64,000 nucleotides of DNA from Citrus sinensis (GCF_022201045.2 NC_068558.1:50571501-50635500); one strand, 5' to 3'; positions 42,585 through 55,754 are shown, counted from the stretch's first letter. Notes: generated from the letters alone by a model not told the origin. Program-made: numbers and translations.

Positions 42585-44556
42585 TCATGGTGCCTTGGCT
42601 TTTACTGGAGCTGGAAGTAGCTGCATCACAAAGAGCAAAAATCTAATCAGAAAATGAGCAGTGGCTAGTTGCAGTTTCCGAGAATTATATTGACCCAAAG
42701 GCTTAATCAGGTCCCGTGCTGCCGTGCAATGCTAGGATTATTTAAATTTTAATTTACTGTTTATGAAAGTCAAAGCCAATTTTTATTTTATCACTACTTG
42801 TCAATATACTAATAAAAAGTTTTTAAAAAAAGTTGTCAAAATACATCTATGGACAAGTCACATCAAGATAATTTCCCAAGTAACAAAAATCTTCATATTC
42901 ATGATGACTAAAGATGCCTGATGCTTCTTCTTCATCCTTCGTTCAAATCAGACCATTGTCAAATATAGTGTTTTCTTTTGTTTGGGTATTTTCAAACTCA
43001 CACATTACCGTCCTATGTTCGTATATTTCATCGTTCACGAGCCAATATATAACTAACGCACTAATGAAGATATCAACCGAAAATTAACTGTAGAATTTGA
43101 AACCTGATATCAAGAGATGGGTAGCAAATCCAAAGGCTCCGATATACAACTAACACAGTAATGAAGATATCAACCGAAAATTAGCTGTAGAATTTGATAC
43201 CTGATAACAAGAGATGAGAGAGGTAACAAATCCAAAGGCTCCTGTTACACGAGGAGTAACTTTCTTGGGGGCCAATTGAAGCAGCCCAACCGCCACCACA
43301 ATGTCCATGGCTGATTTGACAAGTGCTAGAGACCTCTCATTTGATTTTTTAAGTTTAGCTTGGTATTGTTCATTCTGCAATAAATCCCAAGGAAAAAGAA
43401 AAAGGGATGGAGAAAGACAACAGTTAGCTAGGTATTCAGTAGGTGCAAACGTTTCATTGTTAACTTATTGCGGAAACGTTAGGTTGGTATACTTTATGCT
43501 TATCACTGTCCTTAAGCTCCTTCTCTAACTTTTTCATTGATGTAGAAAGCCTCCCAAGCTCTCCAAGCTGACACATGGAAGGGATAAATTGGATTAGACA
43601 AAACCATCATAACAAGAAACTATTCCAAATTTAGAATTCCAACATATAGAAGCCAGTGGTTAATAGAAAACTAAAAGCAACACACCTCAACTAATGTGCT
43701 ACAAACTGAGGAACCCATCCAACAAAAAAGAGATATCCGACCAAGCAATTCTGCACGCTCTTTGTTCTGTTGCAAAAGTACCATCGTAGTTGATCTTTTT
43801 GGGGAGGGTAAAAAAAAACTTACAAACCTAAAATGAACGTACAGAACTGTCTTTACCTTGTAGATGCCTGATCTGCCAAGCCAAACGACTTGATCAAGAA
43901 ATAAGAAAGTTGACAATAATGCATTCTTGGACTGAAACATGCAAACAATTAAGAAGTCAAAGCCATGGAAGGAAAAGGGAGAGGGGAAAAAAAAAGACAA
44001 TAGAGAAGCCATTTCACAAACTATTTATACCTTTCCCAGCAAAACAAGTGGAAGCGGAGTTCCTTGGGGAACTGGGCTGATAAGAGCGTGCAAATCATTG
44101 ACAAACTGCAAAAACCAGAGTTACAACCAAATCATGTCAGCATGAGACACATAGAAATATAAGTTCAATATCAGATTTCAACAAACGTTTCAACTAAACC
44201 TCAGAGAGAAAATAAGTTCACAAATCTGCTTCTTTCTTAAGCTCTTGCTTACAGCAGGCAGAATAAAACATTATCAGTTAATAAATGACATGTCATACAA
44301 AGCTACCAAAGAAACCAAAAACCTATGCTACGGTTACTTCAAAAAGAATACTATAAAGCGTAACCTTAAAAAGACGGAAAACTTTCCGGGCTAAGCTGGT
44401 TGACTTGTCAACATTTTGGGCAGTACCAGGCTGTCCATCACTCAAGAATTTTGAACCATATTGTATAGCTCTGCATATCTTGTCCCTGGCTTCAGCCTTA
44501 TTCAAATACAAAACCACAAGTGCAAGTTCTGCTCTGGTTGCATCCAGTGTACTCAT
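42585..44556 (-). CDS. PEX11: Peroxisomal membrane protein 11 (PEX11 C/D/E group)
   Basis: Seven exons: 44556-44365, 44105-44031, 43931-43857, 43766-43686, 43567-43493, 43374-43201 and 42620-42585, giving 235 residues, close to the 235-236 of Arabidopsis PEX11C-E. The N-terminal block ELALVVLYLNKAEARDKICR and the segment SLARKVFRLFKFVNDLH are the amphipathic helices that remodel peroxisomal membrane. Later parts include LFLDQVVWLGRSGIYKNKERAELLGRIS and the C-terminal hydrophobic SAMDIVVAVGLLQLAP and GAFGFVTSLISCYQLLPAPVK. Role: elongation and proliferation of peroxisomes. The last exon codes only 11 residues. The exon 5 donor (AAA then GTATAC) was chosen because it gives the family length. 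A leader intron probably precedes exon 1. Confidence 0.94.
43045..43242 (-). repeat. Tandem duplication of an exon end and splice donor inside PEX11
   Basis: 43045-43140 and 43141-43242 are about 88% identical. The right copy carries the real end of exon 6 with its GTATCA donor. The left copy, now in intron 6, carries a 6-nt shorter version of the same exon end followed by a GTTTCA donor-like site. Confidence 0.85.
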
Positions 44557-44564
44557 TTTTTATC

Positions 44565-45478
44565 CTGTAATCAAGGTATTTGCGGTTCGTTATGATTCAT
44601 GTATAACTCAGATTAACAAAATAACATCAGGCATACAATGTTCAAAATACCACATCACAAATATAAAACAGAAGCAAAATATGTCAATCAAAACCAACAC
44701 AAGTTAAATCAAGTCAAGCAAGAGCTTAACTATAAAAAGCATATTATCCATTGTCCAAGGGAAAGTGCCATTTGAAAGATCCGTCCATTCTCAACGAATT
44801 AGAAAACTATAAGGTGGAGACCATTCAATTAGAGGATAAAAATTACACAATTACAATTGGCAAAAAGAATTTGAACAGCTCATTAACAAGAATACATGTC
44901 AAGATAACTTTAGGAAGTATGATTAACCAAAAGTTGCAGCACTAAATCTTGTTACAACTTCAAATTTCTATCCAAGAATCATCACCATGAACCGCTAGCC
45001 GCCCTATAACTGCATGAGACAATCTACAGCAAAGTACATAAACATCCCAGAATAGCTTCTGCGTCAGATAATCTCTTCTAAACCGGCAGATTATGATACT
45101 GTATTTCTCCAAGAAAAACTCAGAAACTTTTAAATGAAAAAAAAAAAAAAAATGGTGGGCCGTAAACAAACAGAGAGCAAGAGAAAAAGAAAAAAAAACA
45201 ATCTTCCTTCCAAGACTTTTTTTATCTCAACCCTCAGTTCAACTGCTAACCACAATAAATTTCCAAGCAACCCAACGGAGTAAAACAAGATGAGCGAATA
45301 ATTCATCAACAAATGAATAAAATCACAAAATCTAAAAACCAATATCTAAAATCACATTAATTAATCATGATTCCCAAATAAAAATCAAAACCCATAACTC
45401 AATAATCAAACAAAAAGCAGCTTATTGCAGTAAGCTTTCACATAAACATAAACATAAACAAAAATCGATTTTACATAC
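44565..45478 (-). other. Probable 5' UTR intron of PEX11
   Basis: On the minus strand a strong donor (TTTAG then GTATGT) is at 45478. A ttacag acceptor ends at 44565, eight bases before the ATG. The 914-bp interval has no coding content. Inferred from splice motifs. Confidence 0.55.
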
Positions 45479-45479
45479 C

Positions 45480-47404
45480 TAAAGTACAGATCAAAAGGTC
45501 CAAAAAGAAGAGAAAAATAAAAACGAACTGGGGTTTGTTTATTATAGGCGAACACAAAATTCTTTTTCTTTTTTTTTTCCCCAAATCTTACTAAGATACT
45601 CTTATTATGTATATGATGGATTGATAGAGAAGAGTATGGTACCGAAAAAAGTGCGCAACGATTTGGCCTCGAAAAGCTCAAATTTGGCCTTTTTTTTTTC
45701 TTATTTCCCTTAATTTTATCTGAGAAAAGTTGCAGAGGCTGCCCTTTAGTTAAGCTACCGTCAGCTATAGCGTCGTTTTGCTTCGGATGACCGGATTGCT
45801 TCTCTATCTCCGCAAATGATAGACTGTGATAAGGGCTTGTTTGGTCCTCTATTTTCCAATGTAGTAAAACAAAATCATTGGCCGTTAATTGTGTAACCGT
45901 AATTCCTCCGAGAGTTTTTGCATAAGGTCCCACTACCACAACTCATGATCCGACCGTTGATTTTTTTTTTGTTAGGGCGAAATGATTTACGAATTACGAT
46001 CACGATTCATTTTCGTTTTCATTATACAATAATAAAGATAAAGGAGGAAACCGTAAACAAGTAATCAATGTATGTACAGTGTATAAATATAATTAAATTT
46101 AATATAACCATTATTTATATAAAAAATTTTAAAATAAATATATAATTATAACATTGTTTATTTATTACATGGGTGATAAAATACATGTGCCCCACAAGTT
46201 TTCTAAATTTGTGCTCCGTTCGGTTCACACCAATCCGAAGAATGAGAAATATGGACGGCTCTGTTCAGCGAGTCACTGCTGCGCTGTCACTTATCTGGAA
46301 ACGCAGAAATCAGAAAATGGAATCGGTTGCCCCAAAACAAAACGTGCTTGTACTGCTCACTAAGCCCATTCTTTTGCCATCCTAAAAGCCCACTAAACAC
46401 TAAGCTTCAAACTGTTGATAATGCAGCGCAGAATCAGTTGTTTACTCTTCAGCTAATTCAGGAGATGCGGATGGATGCTTTGAAGTGAAAACACAACAAA
46501 ACTAGTGGGGTTAGGTCCTGGTGCTGTACAAGTATGACAACAAACTATATCTATCTTAAGTGATGTCGTGTTGACTTTCCATATCATTTTGCGGAGCAGG
46601 CCTAACTGAAATACCCAAAAGTTTTTTTTTAAAAAAAAAAAATCACAACAGTTCTCGTAACGGCTTTATTCTCTTAAACTCTCTGATAAGTATCACCTTT
46701 TCTGCAGCTGTCAAAAATATATTTTTCTTTTAACCCAAATTTCAACCATTGAGCAGTAAAGACCAACTAAAAGTGCACGAGCATCATGTCAGTCCCAGCA
46801 AGTTTTAGGTTGAAAAGCGTTCAAAGAGAAATCATTTATGATCTTATCCCCCACCGAGCGAGCTAGGATATGGAATCCAGGACAATGGCGGAGAATTGTA
46901 CAAGTAATTATAAGGCTAAATGATACACAACAGTACAACGGAGTAAACAATTGTTCTCAGGCTCTCAGCGACTGAAAGCTGTTGACCAGAGATGGCACAT
47001 TCAAATAAATAAAGCCTAATAGATACAAAGAGTAATAATAAAATAAATATGTAAAGAAAGCAATTTTAACCATTATTATGATCTATGCATAGGAAACAAC
47101 AGTAGAAAAGAATAAAGAATGACAAGGGATAAAATCTTCATCATAACAGATCATGATTGCAACACGTTCAAGTGCAAAGGCAAGTTGTGGTAAATGGCGA
47201 TATCGTTGAGAACTGAAGAAATTGGGGGGAAAAAAAAACATTATGCATTTTATAAACATTAATAATAATGACGTCGGTTGCATGGTTGAAACATTATGAA
47301 TATCATTGACTACTTTTGTTTCATACAGATCATGAAACATCAACCATACAACAGAAGCTATAGAAGAGGCCTTGTTACACAAAGGGTGATTTTCTTGTCA
47401 TTTT
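45480..47404. other. PEX11 leader/promoter and 3' flank of the ARM-repeat gene
   Basis: About 45480-45650 is likely leader exon. Upstream DNA includes the PEX11 promoter, a copy of the dispersed AT-rich repeat near 46055-46200, and a T/A foldback (46621-46645). The segment 47050-47404 should be the 3' UTR of the ARM-repeat gene. A 177-codon open frame overlapping the leader is judged chance. Confidence 0.55.
46055..46200. repeat. Copy of the dispersed AT-rich MITE-like repeat
   Basis: Shares the core aaatttaatataacca-ttattta followed by ttttaaaataaat and a tttattacat-like block with the copies near 4.3 and 55.8 kb. Ends are not well defined. Confidence 0.45.
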
Positions 47405-49087
47405 CTATTTTCTGCTGAAAAAACTTCTCAACCTTCCTCTTTCCAATCGCTCGAGGAGCTTCCTTGCACCTGGAATGTCCATCTCAGAAAGCTTTTTAAG
47501 ATATCCGATTGCACCATAAGAAATCATCAGCTTCTTACATTTCTTACTTGGAGAAAGAGATGCCAGGCAGGCCACTGCATATTTCTTTGCAGTGTTTTGT
47601 GGACTTGGGTCGAGCAATTGGACCAAATTTGGCACACTTTTATCATCCCTTTTGACTTCTCTGCAGTTCTGCGGAAGCGTCACCAAGCTTGAAATTGCTT
47701 GGGCTGCAACTTCTCTAACACTATTTGGTTTAGCTTCAAGCAACTTGATGAGCAGAGGTGTACACCCAGCTTCACCCACCAATTTTTTCATCTCTGCTGA
47801 GGTGCAAACCCTACAGAGAGCCGATGCAGCAGCTTGTTGTGCACCCAATGATCCTGCCTTAAGCACATGCACCAAACGAGGGAAGAAACCAAGAGAAATC
47901 AAAACCTCCTGAGAAACTGAACCAACCAAATTCCTCAATGCCCCAACTGCAGACTCCTGGGGCAAAGGACCATCAAGGTATGCCAATAAGCTTCGTATTC
48001 CACCTTCTGAAACCACAGACCTTCTTAGATTCTCATTGCTGGCAGTGAGATTCTGCAAGCACTCTGCAGCATATTCCTTGGATCCCAATAAAATTCCACA
48101 ATCTAGGAGTTTGATCATAACCGAGACAATCCCTTCTTCAGCAAGCATTTGGCGAACCTCAGGAACAGCTGATATATTCTTCAACGTACAGGCAGCTGCT
48201 GCCTGCGAAACAGAGTCACCAGTTTGACAGATCTCAATAAGAGGTCGAACCCCACCATGTCCCACAATTGCCCGGGCCATTTCTGCCGACATTGACAATC
48301 TTTGGAGCGAAATTGTGGCCTTCTCTTTACCCACAGTGCTACCAGACTCAACAAGCCTAATGAGAGGAGGCAAAACACCTTCTGAAACAAGCCAATTCTC
48401 ACAACTACCTGATTCAGCAAGTGAGCATATCACAGTAACAGTCTTTTCCCGTATACGAGGAGAAGTTGCTGTTAACAATTGGACCAGAGCAGCAATATTG
48501 CTCCGCCCCATAACAGCCAAAACATTCTTTTCATCCTCTTTCATGGCCTCAACAAGGCTGTCAAGAGCTTTGTGCTTTGCCTCCAAGTGCCCGATCTGAA
48601 GCCGTGCAAGTAATTCCCTTGTATTGCCATGTGTTGTAGCTTCAGCATCTGTTGAAGAACCAGCCACAGACAAAGGCAACGTAGCCTCCCCAAGCACTCC
48701 TGTCTTGATTAGAAGTCCACAGTCGTGCAAATTCAAATCCAATTTCCCTGATAAGGCATCGAGATCGCTCTGCATCCTAAGCTTCCCTTCATACTTCTCC
48801 TTCACACATAACTCTGCCAATTCAATTGCTTCCTTCAATGTCTTTGACACTGCCTGCAATTGCTCCCTACACAATGCATTTTTGGAAAAGCAAGGATGGC
48901 TTGACAAGTCGGATAAATGCGACGGGATCTGCTCCAATTTGGAGATTATCATCTTCCATCTACCAGGAAACCCCTTAATCTGTCTTGCCTTCTCAACAGC
49001 CACTGGAACAAGCTCTTGTGCATGTAACAGCCACTCATCAGCCGATTGAATATTGGCCAATGCCCCGTTACCACCATCTTCCACCAT
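47405..49087 (-). CDS. ARM-repeat protein with N-terminal DUF7032-type helical domain
   Basis: A single exon encoding 560 residues, starting at the first ATG (49087, MVEDGGNGALAN). The N-terminal 150 residues form a helical region (LLHAQELVPVAVEKARQI, LKEAIELAELCV) typical of plant DUF7032/ARM proteins. Armadillo repeats run from about residue 190 to the end (for example VQLLTATSPRIREKTVTVIC, GGVRPLIEICQTGDSVSQAA, GGIRSLLAYLDGPLPQESA). It ends with a basic GRLRSFFSRK. There is no U-box, although such proteins are often mislabelled U-box proteins. Role unknown; ARM repeats suggest protein binding. A leader intron is likely upstream. Confidence 0.9.
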   Translation of the reverse strand: MVEDGGNGALANIQSADEWLLHAQELVPVAVEKARQIKGFPGRWKMIISKLEQIPSHLSDLSSHPCFSKNALCREQLQAVSKTLKEAIELAELCVKEKYEGKLRMQSDLDALSGKLDLNLHDCGLLIKTGVLGEATLPLSVAGSSTDAEATTHGNTRELLARLQIGHLEAKHKALDSLVEAMKEDEKNVLAVMGRSNIAALVQLLTATSPRIREKTVTVICSLAESGSCENWLVSEGVLPPLIRLVESGSTVGKEKATISLQRLSMSAEMARAIVGHGGVRPLIEICQTGDSVSQAAAACTLKNISAVPEVRQMLAEEGIVSVMIKLLDCGILLGSKEYAAECLQNLTASNENLRRSVVSEGGIRSLLAYLDGPLPQESAVGALRNLVGSVSQEVLISLGFFPRLVHVLKAGSLGAQQAAASALCRVCTSAEMKKLVGEAGCTPLLIKLLEAKPNSVREVAAQAISSLVTLPQNCREVKRDDKSVPNLVQLLDPSPQNTAKKYAVACLASLSPSKKCKKLMISYGAIGYLKKLSEMDIPGARKLLERLERGRLRSFFSRK

Positions 49088-49119
49088 GATTATAATCTGG
49101 ATTGGATCAAACAAATCAG

Positions 49120-50172
49120 CTGCAGAGTTGTTTTAACTGAATTCGATAGACAACCAAACCTTAATACAACGTCCCAGATGAGGAAAAAAAGGATCTCTGG
49201 ATAGAAAATTTGAAGGCAGTGGAGCAGTTGCAATTATAAGGCGTGTAATATTATAAACTATTATTATTGCAAATAAAATAAGACAAATTAGACCAACATC
49301 AAGCCTCTCGAGAATCTTGTATGATCACAAAAAGCTTGTTTGCTGAAAACAAGACCCGACCAACACAATCAAAGTACCTAAAGATGCCCCCACGAGTAAT
49401 TTCCACTGTTTAGTCAAGTGATATCATTAAATGCCAACCATAATTGATTTTTTTTTTATAACACGTACTCATGGAGACACAAAAGTTTCTAAAATATCGT
49501 TAAATGACGATGTAAGAAGTTACTTTTAACGGCCTTGAGTGCCGTCTAATTAAGAAGCCGTCGTCGGTGAGTAACTTGTTTGAAATACCAAAACACCCTT
49601 TTACATATCAAGCAAAAAAAGAGAGTTCCATCGTTACTGTGAGGGGCAAATTGGTGAGAGACAATGAAACCCACAACTTTACTTTTCACCAAGAAGATTT
49701 GATGCTGATTCCGATCTACATCCAACGGTCAAGAATCACAGGAGAGACAGGAAAAGTAGGAATACGTATTGCCATTTTCACCCCCTAGCTGGTTTGACTG
49801 AGAAAGAGAGAGACTTCCCTTTGAAGAGAAGATAGGAGGAGTCTCTATCTACAGTTGTACATATGTAGAGTGTATTTAAATTCTCCTCAATGGACCCAAC
49901 TCCACTAAAAATCAAAACAAGTACGCAATGAACTGGAGAAAATTTTCAAATTTGGCGTGCTTATGTATACAGACACCAGAAAATGGGTCTCTCTCTCTCT
50001 CTCTAGTTTCTGAGTAAGCACAAAGAAACAGATTAAGAAAAATGATAGCAAACAGATTTGATCAATTGTGAAGAACCCAGATAAGAACAAAACAAGGAGA
50101 AGCCATTTGCAGAAGAAAAAGAGGAAAAGCAAGAATCAAAGAAAGCAAACGAAAAAAGCGTCAAGAACCAAC
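49120..50172 (-). other. Possible 5' UTR intron of the ARM-repeat gene
   Basis: On the minus strand a donor (TTAAAG then GTTGGT) at 50172 and a ctctgcag acceptor ending at 49120, about 30 nt before the ATG. The interval has no coding content. The upstream exon (50173 and beyond) is A-rich on the plus strand and lacks ATGs in a coding context. Splice motifs only. Confidence 0.4.
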
Positions 50173-51084
50173 CTTTAATTGAGACTCAGAAACTGAAATC
50201 TTGATCTTCTTTTTTCTCCAGAAAGCAACCCAATAAAGCTTAATCTTCAAAATTCCAGGAATTGGCAACCCAGAATGGCTTTATCTTCAAATCTATTCAT
50301 CACGTTCTCTCTGAACTGAGACCCAACAATGCTTCCATATTTAGCAATCAACTACAGCTAGAGCATTCCTGAGAACCAGACATGTACAGAAATTGTTTGT
50401 TTCTTAGTGAAGAAACAGACACTTAATGCTCGAAATCACGGAACAAAACGCAAGAAACTTCAACTAAGAAAATGAAAGAAGCTCTAGTTTGAAAACCCAA
50501 AACCCATTAAAGTATTTTTCATTTTTAACGGAACAAGACAGAACAAATAATACAACAATCACGATCCAATTCAAAAATCAAATTTTACTTCAAGTCCCTC
50601 TCTCCTTTTCTGTTCATATAGAAGCCGTGTCAGGTCTTTTGTCCCTTTAGATTCTCTCACTAAAATAAAAATTCAGAAAACGCATTAATTATTTTAATTT
50701 TATATTATAGGCAAGTAGTAGTAGTTTTAGAGCGAGAAAGAGAGCGTTATGGAGAGAGAAAGAGCTTGTGTTTGAGACAGAGATGCTTAACTGTCCAGCA
50801 TCATCAAAAAATCTTACGGCTCTGATTTATGTTTGGACAGAGGATATGACCGTTGAGATTGGATGAAATTTGAATGTGCTTTTCAGAATTTTTACGTTGA
50901 GGTGACGTGGCGGTGTACGCCACGAGCGATATAGGGTCAGCTTCAAAGTTTAAAAAGCGTTCATGGTTGGTTTAGACTGCACATGCGTGAAAGATAACTT
51001 CTTGAGACCTGTGTGACTGCAGAGCGAATTTACAAACACGGACTCAAAATGGATGTAAAATTTCAAGACTGCCACCAAAATATA

Positions 51085-51620
51085 GAATGGGGACAGCTAG
51101 GCCCAGGTAGGGAATGTGAATTAATGGGCGGGGGTAGGCTTTTCCGAGCCTTTCTTAGAAAAAATGAGGGTCGGGCCCGTTGCGGGCCTGGGTTTTTAAA
51201 ATTTAAAATTAATTTTTTAAGTTGTTGTAAATTTATAAATTATAATGGTTTAATAATCAATTAGTTATTATAATTTATAATGAATTAAAAGAAATAATAA
51301 TTTAAAATAAATAAAGTAAATAAAAATTTAGAGATTTAATTTTTTAATATTAGATCACCTAGTTCAAGTATTCTCTTAATTATTTAATGCTTAAGAGAGA
51401 GTTTAACATCATGATTATAAAATTTTATAACATTATTAATTTACAAATTAAGTATTCAAGTAATAATTACACTTTTAGATTTTAATTTATAAATTTATAT
51501 TTAAAAATTAGATGGTTGGGCTTGGCTTAAGTTTTTTTTTTTTAAGCCCTTCTCCAAGCTCTCAAAGGGTTGGGGGGCTGGGCTGGATTTTTTACTAAAC
51601 CTAAGCCTCAGGGGTCAGGG
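51085..51620. repeat. Degenerate repeat with G-rich ends (possible hAT-derived segment)
   Basis: gggcc/gggct-rich blocks (51100-51200 and 51530-51620) flank an AT-rich core of about 330 bp. This organisation is common in plant hAT MITEs, but I could not define inverted ends or a target duplication. Confidence 0.3.
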
Positions 51621-52225
51621 CCTTGTTATTTAATATTATTATTTTTCTAATACAATCATATTTATACCCCCCACATTATTTTATTAATGATTTTATCATT
51701 TATTAATAGATAACCGATCCATCTAATCAATACTTGAATTTTATATTTCAAAAAAGAAATCAAATTTAAAATTTTGAATTACACAAGTAATAATATGTTC
51801 GAATTATCAAATCATACAAAGTTATGATTATGTCTATCTCATCATGAATGTATAAATTGTAAACACGCAATTTTAAGGATTATGATTGTTTTGGACCCTT
51901 AATATTTCAAAATTTGACTATTCTATAATTTCATACAGAGGGTGTCATTATCTTTAATTTATATATGTTGTTAGGACTCGTTTGATCAATTATTTGAAAT
52001 GGGGATGCCTTTTTTTATAATGTTCACATGGGACTTGACACATCATTCCAAGACCAAAATGCTTTAAGTATGTAAGAAGAGAAACATAAGAAAATACCAA
52101 AGCAAGATTTTGAATAAACAATGTGAGACGCGTAGCTTCAAGTTACAAGAAGGGCAGAAACTTCGATAAGATGTTGATGTTGTTTATGCTTTTGAAGTGA
52201 AAATGTGAAAATGGCATGTTGCTTT

Positions 52226-52606
52226 TTAATAATCAAGGCCAATAGCTTCCTTCTTTAAAATCAATGGGTTTAATGACAGAAAACGAGAAAGGCCTTTTGA
52301 GATCACAAGCGAGATCACCAAGGTGCGTGTCATGTGCTGCGTCCATTCTGGCCCGGCGTTGGCAGGATGGAACTGTGCTGTATGTCCGCTAATCGGTCTG
52401 TGTATCTTATGTCCTCTTGGCGCTGTAGCCAATCCATCTTTATTAGTAGGAAGGGTATTTGACACTCCAATGATTGGAGTCCAATCCTTGTTGTTTGCTG
52501 CAAAATAAAGAAAAACCGAAAGGTTTTCTAATTTTGATACAAAAATCATAATATTACCACGCATTTGGCTATTGATTTCCATAGATACGAAAAAATACAC
52601 AAGCAA
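52226..52606 (-). other. Unidentified GC-richer open frame, possible gene fragment or exon
   Basis: A 127-codon open frame on the minus strand. Its middle (about 52330-52510) is clearly GC-richer than the surroundings and reads KDWTPIIGVSNTLPTNKDG then HKIHRPISGHTAQFHP. It is preceded by a ttttgcag that could be an acceptor (about 52503) and followed by a TTG-GTGATC that could be a donor. The first in-frame codon is not a convincing start. I do not recognise the family, and I found no partner exons. Confidence 0.3.
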
Positions 52607-53551
52607 AAGTCCAAATTTTTAAGTCTAAAAAAGTAAGCTTAAATAAGATTGAGTTCTAGTCAAAGTCTAGTTCAACGGGACTATTCTGAAAGGTCCTCAA
52701 GGCTTAATGAATACACTTGAGATTTCTTATCAAACACAGGCAATTTGACACAAAAATTGGCATGCGAATTGCCACGCAAATATTCTACACGCGTAAGATC
52801 ACGCCAAGCAAATATGCAAACTAGTTAAAATACTTTCCTATGCTACAGAGAACATGCAAAACTTATTTATGGGACCTTAAATTCATGCGATGGCCGTATA
52901 TGTAAAAATTAAGGCATTATACTTCATGCTATTGATGTCATGAAAGAGCATATCTTGTGTAATATACTTTATATCATATCACATGTCACGCGATAAATGT
53001 GCTTTTCATACAGTACAAATGAACTCAAACAACTCATTTGGGGCTCACTGTGATAGGTGTGGTGCGGACGGGAAGAGGAGTGATCCAAACTAATTATCTA
53101 GTAAATATATTAAGGTTCGATCCATTTGGTGGCTACGTGGGATCGTGCAAGATTTAGTAGATAATATAACTAGCAAAAGGCTTAACTTTAATGTTTAACA
53201 TAACTAGGAACTCATTTGATAAATTCTAAGATTATATATATCACTTACATGATGACTGTCATTTTATAATAATTTATTATCTTGTTATGTCTGTGTAGAG
53301 AGAGAGAAAGAGAGATTTCAATCAGAGATCCAGGATCATATTAAAGTTAAAAATAAGGTAGAAGATAAAAAATATAAATTTCAATACACTAGAATGACAA
53401 AATACATTGAATTAGAATTTGTGTTTTTTTGTCTTTTAACTTATTCCTAACGTTAATATGGTTAGGCTTATTTTTCAAAGGATAATATTGCAATTCACAT
53501 TTGACTATGACTCTTCAACTCCTAATGCAAATATGGATCATAAATACATAA

Positions 53552-53739
53552 GGTGTGTTTGGGAGTGAGGTGCTATAGCTTTTAAGTTACAATTATTGTG
53601 GAATAAAAGTTACAGCTATGGAATAGAAGTTGGGAAAAAAAATTTACTAACCTGCCAAAGCCCAGCTACAAGTGTTACCAAACACCTTAGTAGCTGGGTT
53701 TTGGCAGCCCAACTATCTCACCACACTCCCAAGCAGACT
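53552..53739. mobile_element. Small Tourist-like MITE (about 188 bp)
   Basis: The left end reads ggtgtgtttgggagtgaggt and the right end, on the other strand, gtctgcttgggagtgtggtg. Inverted similarity continues inward (gctatag versus agatag). TAA occurs just outside both ends. No coding content. Confidence 0.5.
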
Positions 53740-55754
53740 AATAAACCTATAAATGCATAGGCAACAAGCATTAGAAAGAGTAGAGAATTATTATATTATA
53801 CGATTCAATAATCATTGATATAAAGAGTAGATAAATGATTGAATTATCATTCATATAAAAGAATTATGATTCATATAGAGATCACAACTTAATAAGCTAT
53901 AGAAATAATAATTAAAGTAGTCCTTTATTTTGTAGAGTCCTTTGGATCCGACCCGATACTTTGTGAGTGTGATCACTTCTCTATATACATTTTCCTATCA
54001 TATTTTTCACTATTTTTTTTTTCATTGTGTCTTTTTGCAGGTCTTTTTTTCCTAGAGCCATGAGAAGCTACAATAGGCCTTTTTTCTAGTCTATTATCGC
54101 TTCAAGAAGGACGTAGGGTTCAATTTTTTGAATCCTCCTTAAGGGGACATGTCAACAATTACAAAAACTCCCCTATAATCACTAGCATTAACATGTGTAC
54201 TTTGCATTTGATAACTGATAGCTTTAAAATAATCTTATCAATTTATTAAACATATACAACAAATAATGATTTAGTCCTCAATGATGCTCATCTTACGATG
54301 ACCAATAGTGCCATATGAGTTGTTTGATCGATCCACAACTTAAGTACTATTCACAAGGAGCCACAAAATTATATTGTGTCCACATGCTCACTAGATCACA
54401 TTAATATAACAATTCTATCAATTAAAATAGATATATAATCGTATAAGCAATGCTGATAATGAGTAAGTGTCTATATATATGGCATTCATTTTATCTTCAT
54501 CAACAAAGAAGTGATATTTTCCATTGAGCAAAATGGAAGATGTATCAAGGACCTACATAAACATAATATGCCATATCAAAACTGAGACATGACCGATTCA
54601 ATTTTGTGTGGTCTTACTATCATATTAAACTTGTCATATGGGTAACTGCTTGTTTAATGCTTATATTTTAACTTAATTGTCTGTTTTGTCCTCATATTTT
54701 AAAAAAATTCTTAAAATATCTTGTAATTAAAAATATGTTACATTCTCACCCTTTGTTTTTATTTTGTTATTACAATAATATTTTTGCAACATATTCTTGT
54801 CATTAATTTATTTATTTATAAAAAACTTAATTAGTAGCTTAACCAATAATTATTCAGTAACAAATTAATCAATCAATATCAGAGTGAAAAAATTAATATT
54901 TTTTATACATTTAAAACAATCTTGCTAACAATGATTTATAAATCAATAATATCAGTCAACTTAAAACAATGTTTAGTATCCTCTACAACAATCTTACTAA
55001 TAATTATTTTATAAAAAAATTAATTTACCAAACTTATCCTAAAAATAAAATAATAGTATAAAATTTGTGTAAATTTATATGTTACTTTAAGGTTAATTTG
55101 ATAAATTTTTTTTTCTTTTCATTAATATCCCCAAAAATATTGTTGCAAGTGTATTATTGTCTAAGAAAAGAAAAAAAATAAGGGTAAGAGTGTAATATAA
55201 TTAACGACTATAATATCTTAAATTTTTTTTTTATAATACAGGAACTAAATAAATACTTAACTAAAAATTTATTAAGGACGAAATGAACATTTAACCTTGT
55301 GATATCATTCAATTGATACATTAATTTTAGCATCAACATAAAAACTCTTTTAGCGGGACCGTGTGGCAATGTCTATATTTTATTTGAAATTAAACCAAGT
55401 CAATTATTACTACAAACAAATAAAAAAATTTGAAAGTAGGCCTCTCCTCTCTTTTCTTTGTCTCAGAGTGAGAGATGGAATTAAAGTTGCTATATCAATT
55501 TGAATTCAATTATTTTTCCCTTCTTACTGAGTTTTGTTTTCGAAGTTGGTTTTTCATATATTGAGGGCAGTTTATATTAGTCCGCGCACAAGTGCCATGC
55601 AAATTGATAACTTGCCAATGGGATTGGGCCTAAGCACTTTTGTTGTTGGAGAATGGAGATCTAACATATTTCAAAAATTAATTAATTAATTAAATGGTTT
55701 TACCTAGTAGAAGTTTTTTATATATTAAAATCTAAAACCCTATGTTTGTTGAAA

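Noticed and set aside
45406-45939. 177-codon open frame on the minus strand
   Set aside because: It overlaps the predicted PEX11 leader exon and promoter, has low-complexity K/F/V tracts and no domain. Judged a chance frame.
49567-49788. 73-codon plus-strand frame inside the ARM-gene leader intron
   Set aside because: No homology recognised and composition fits chance.
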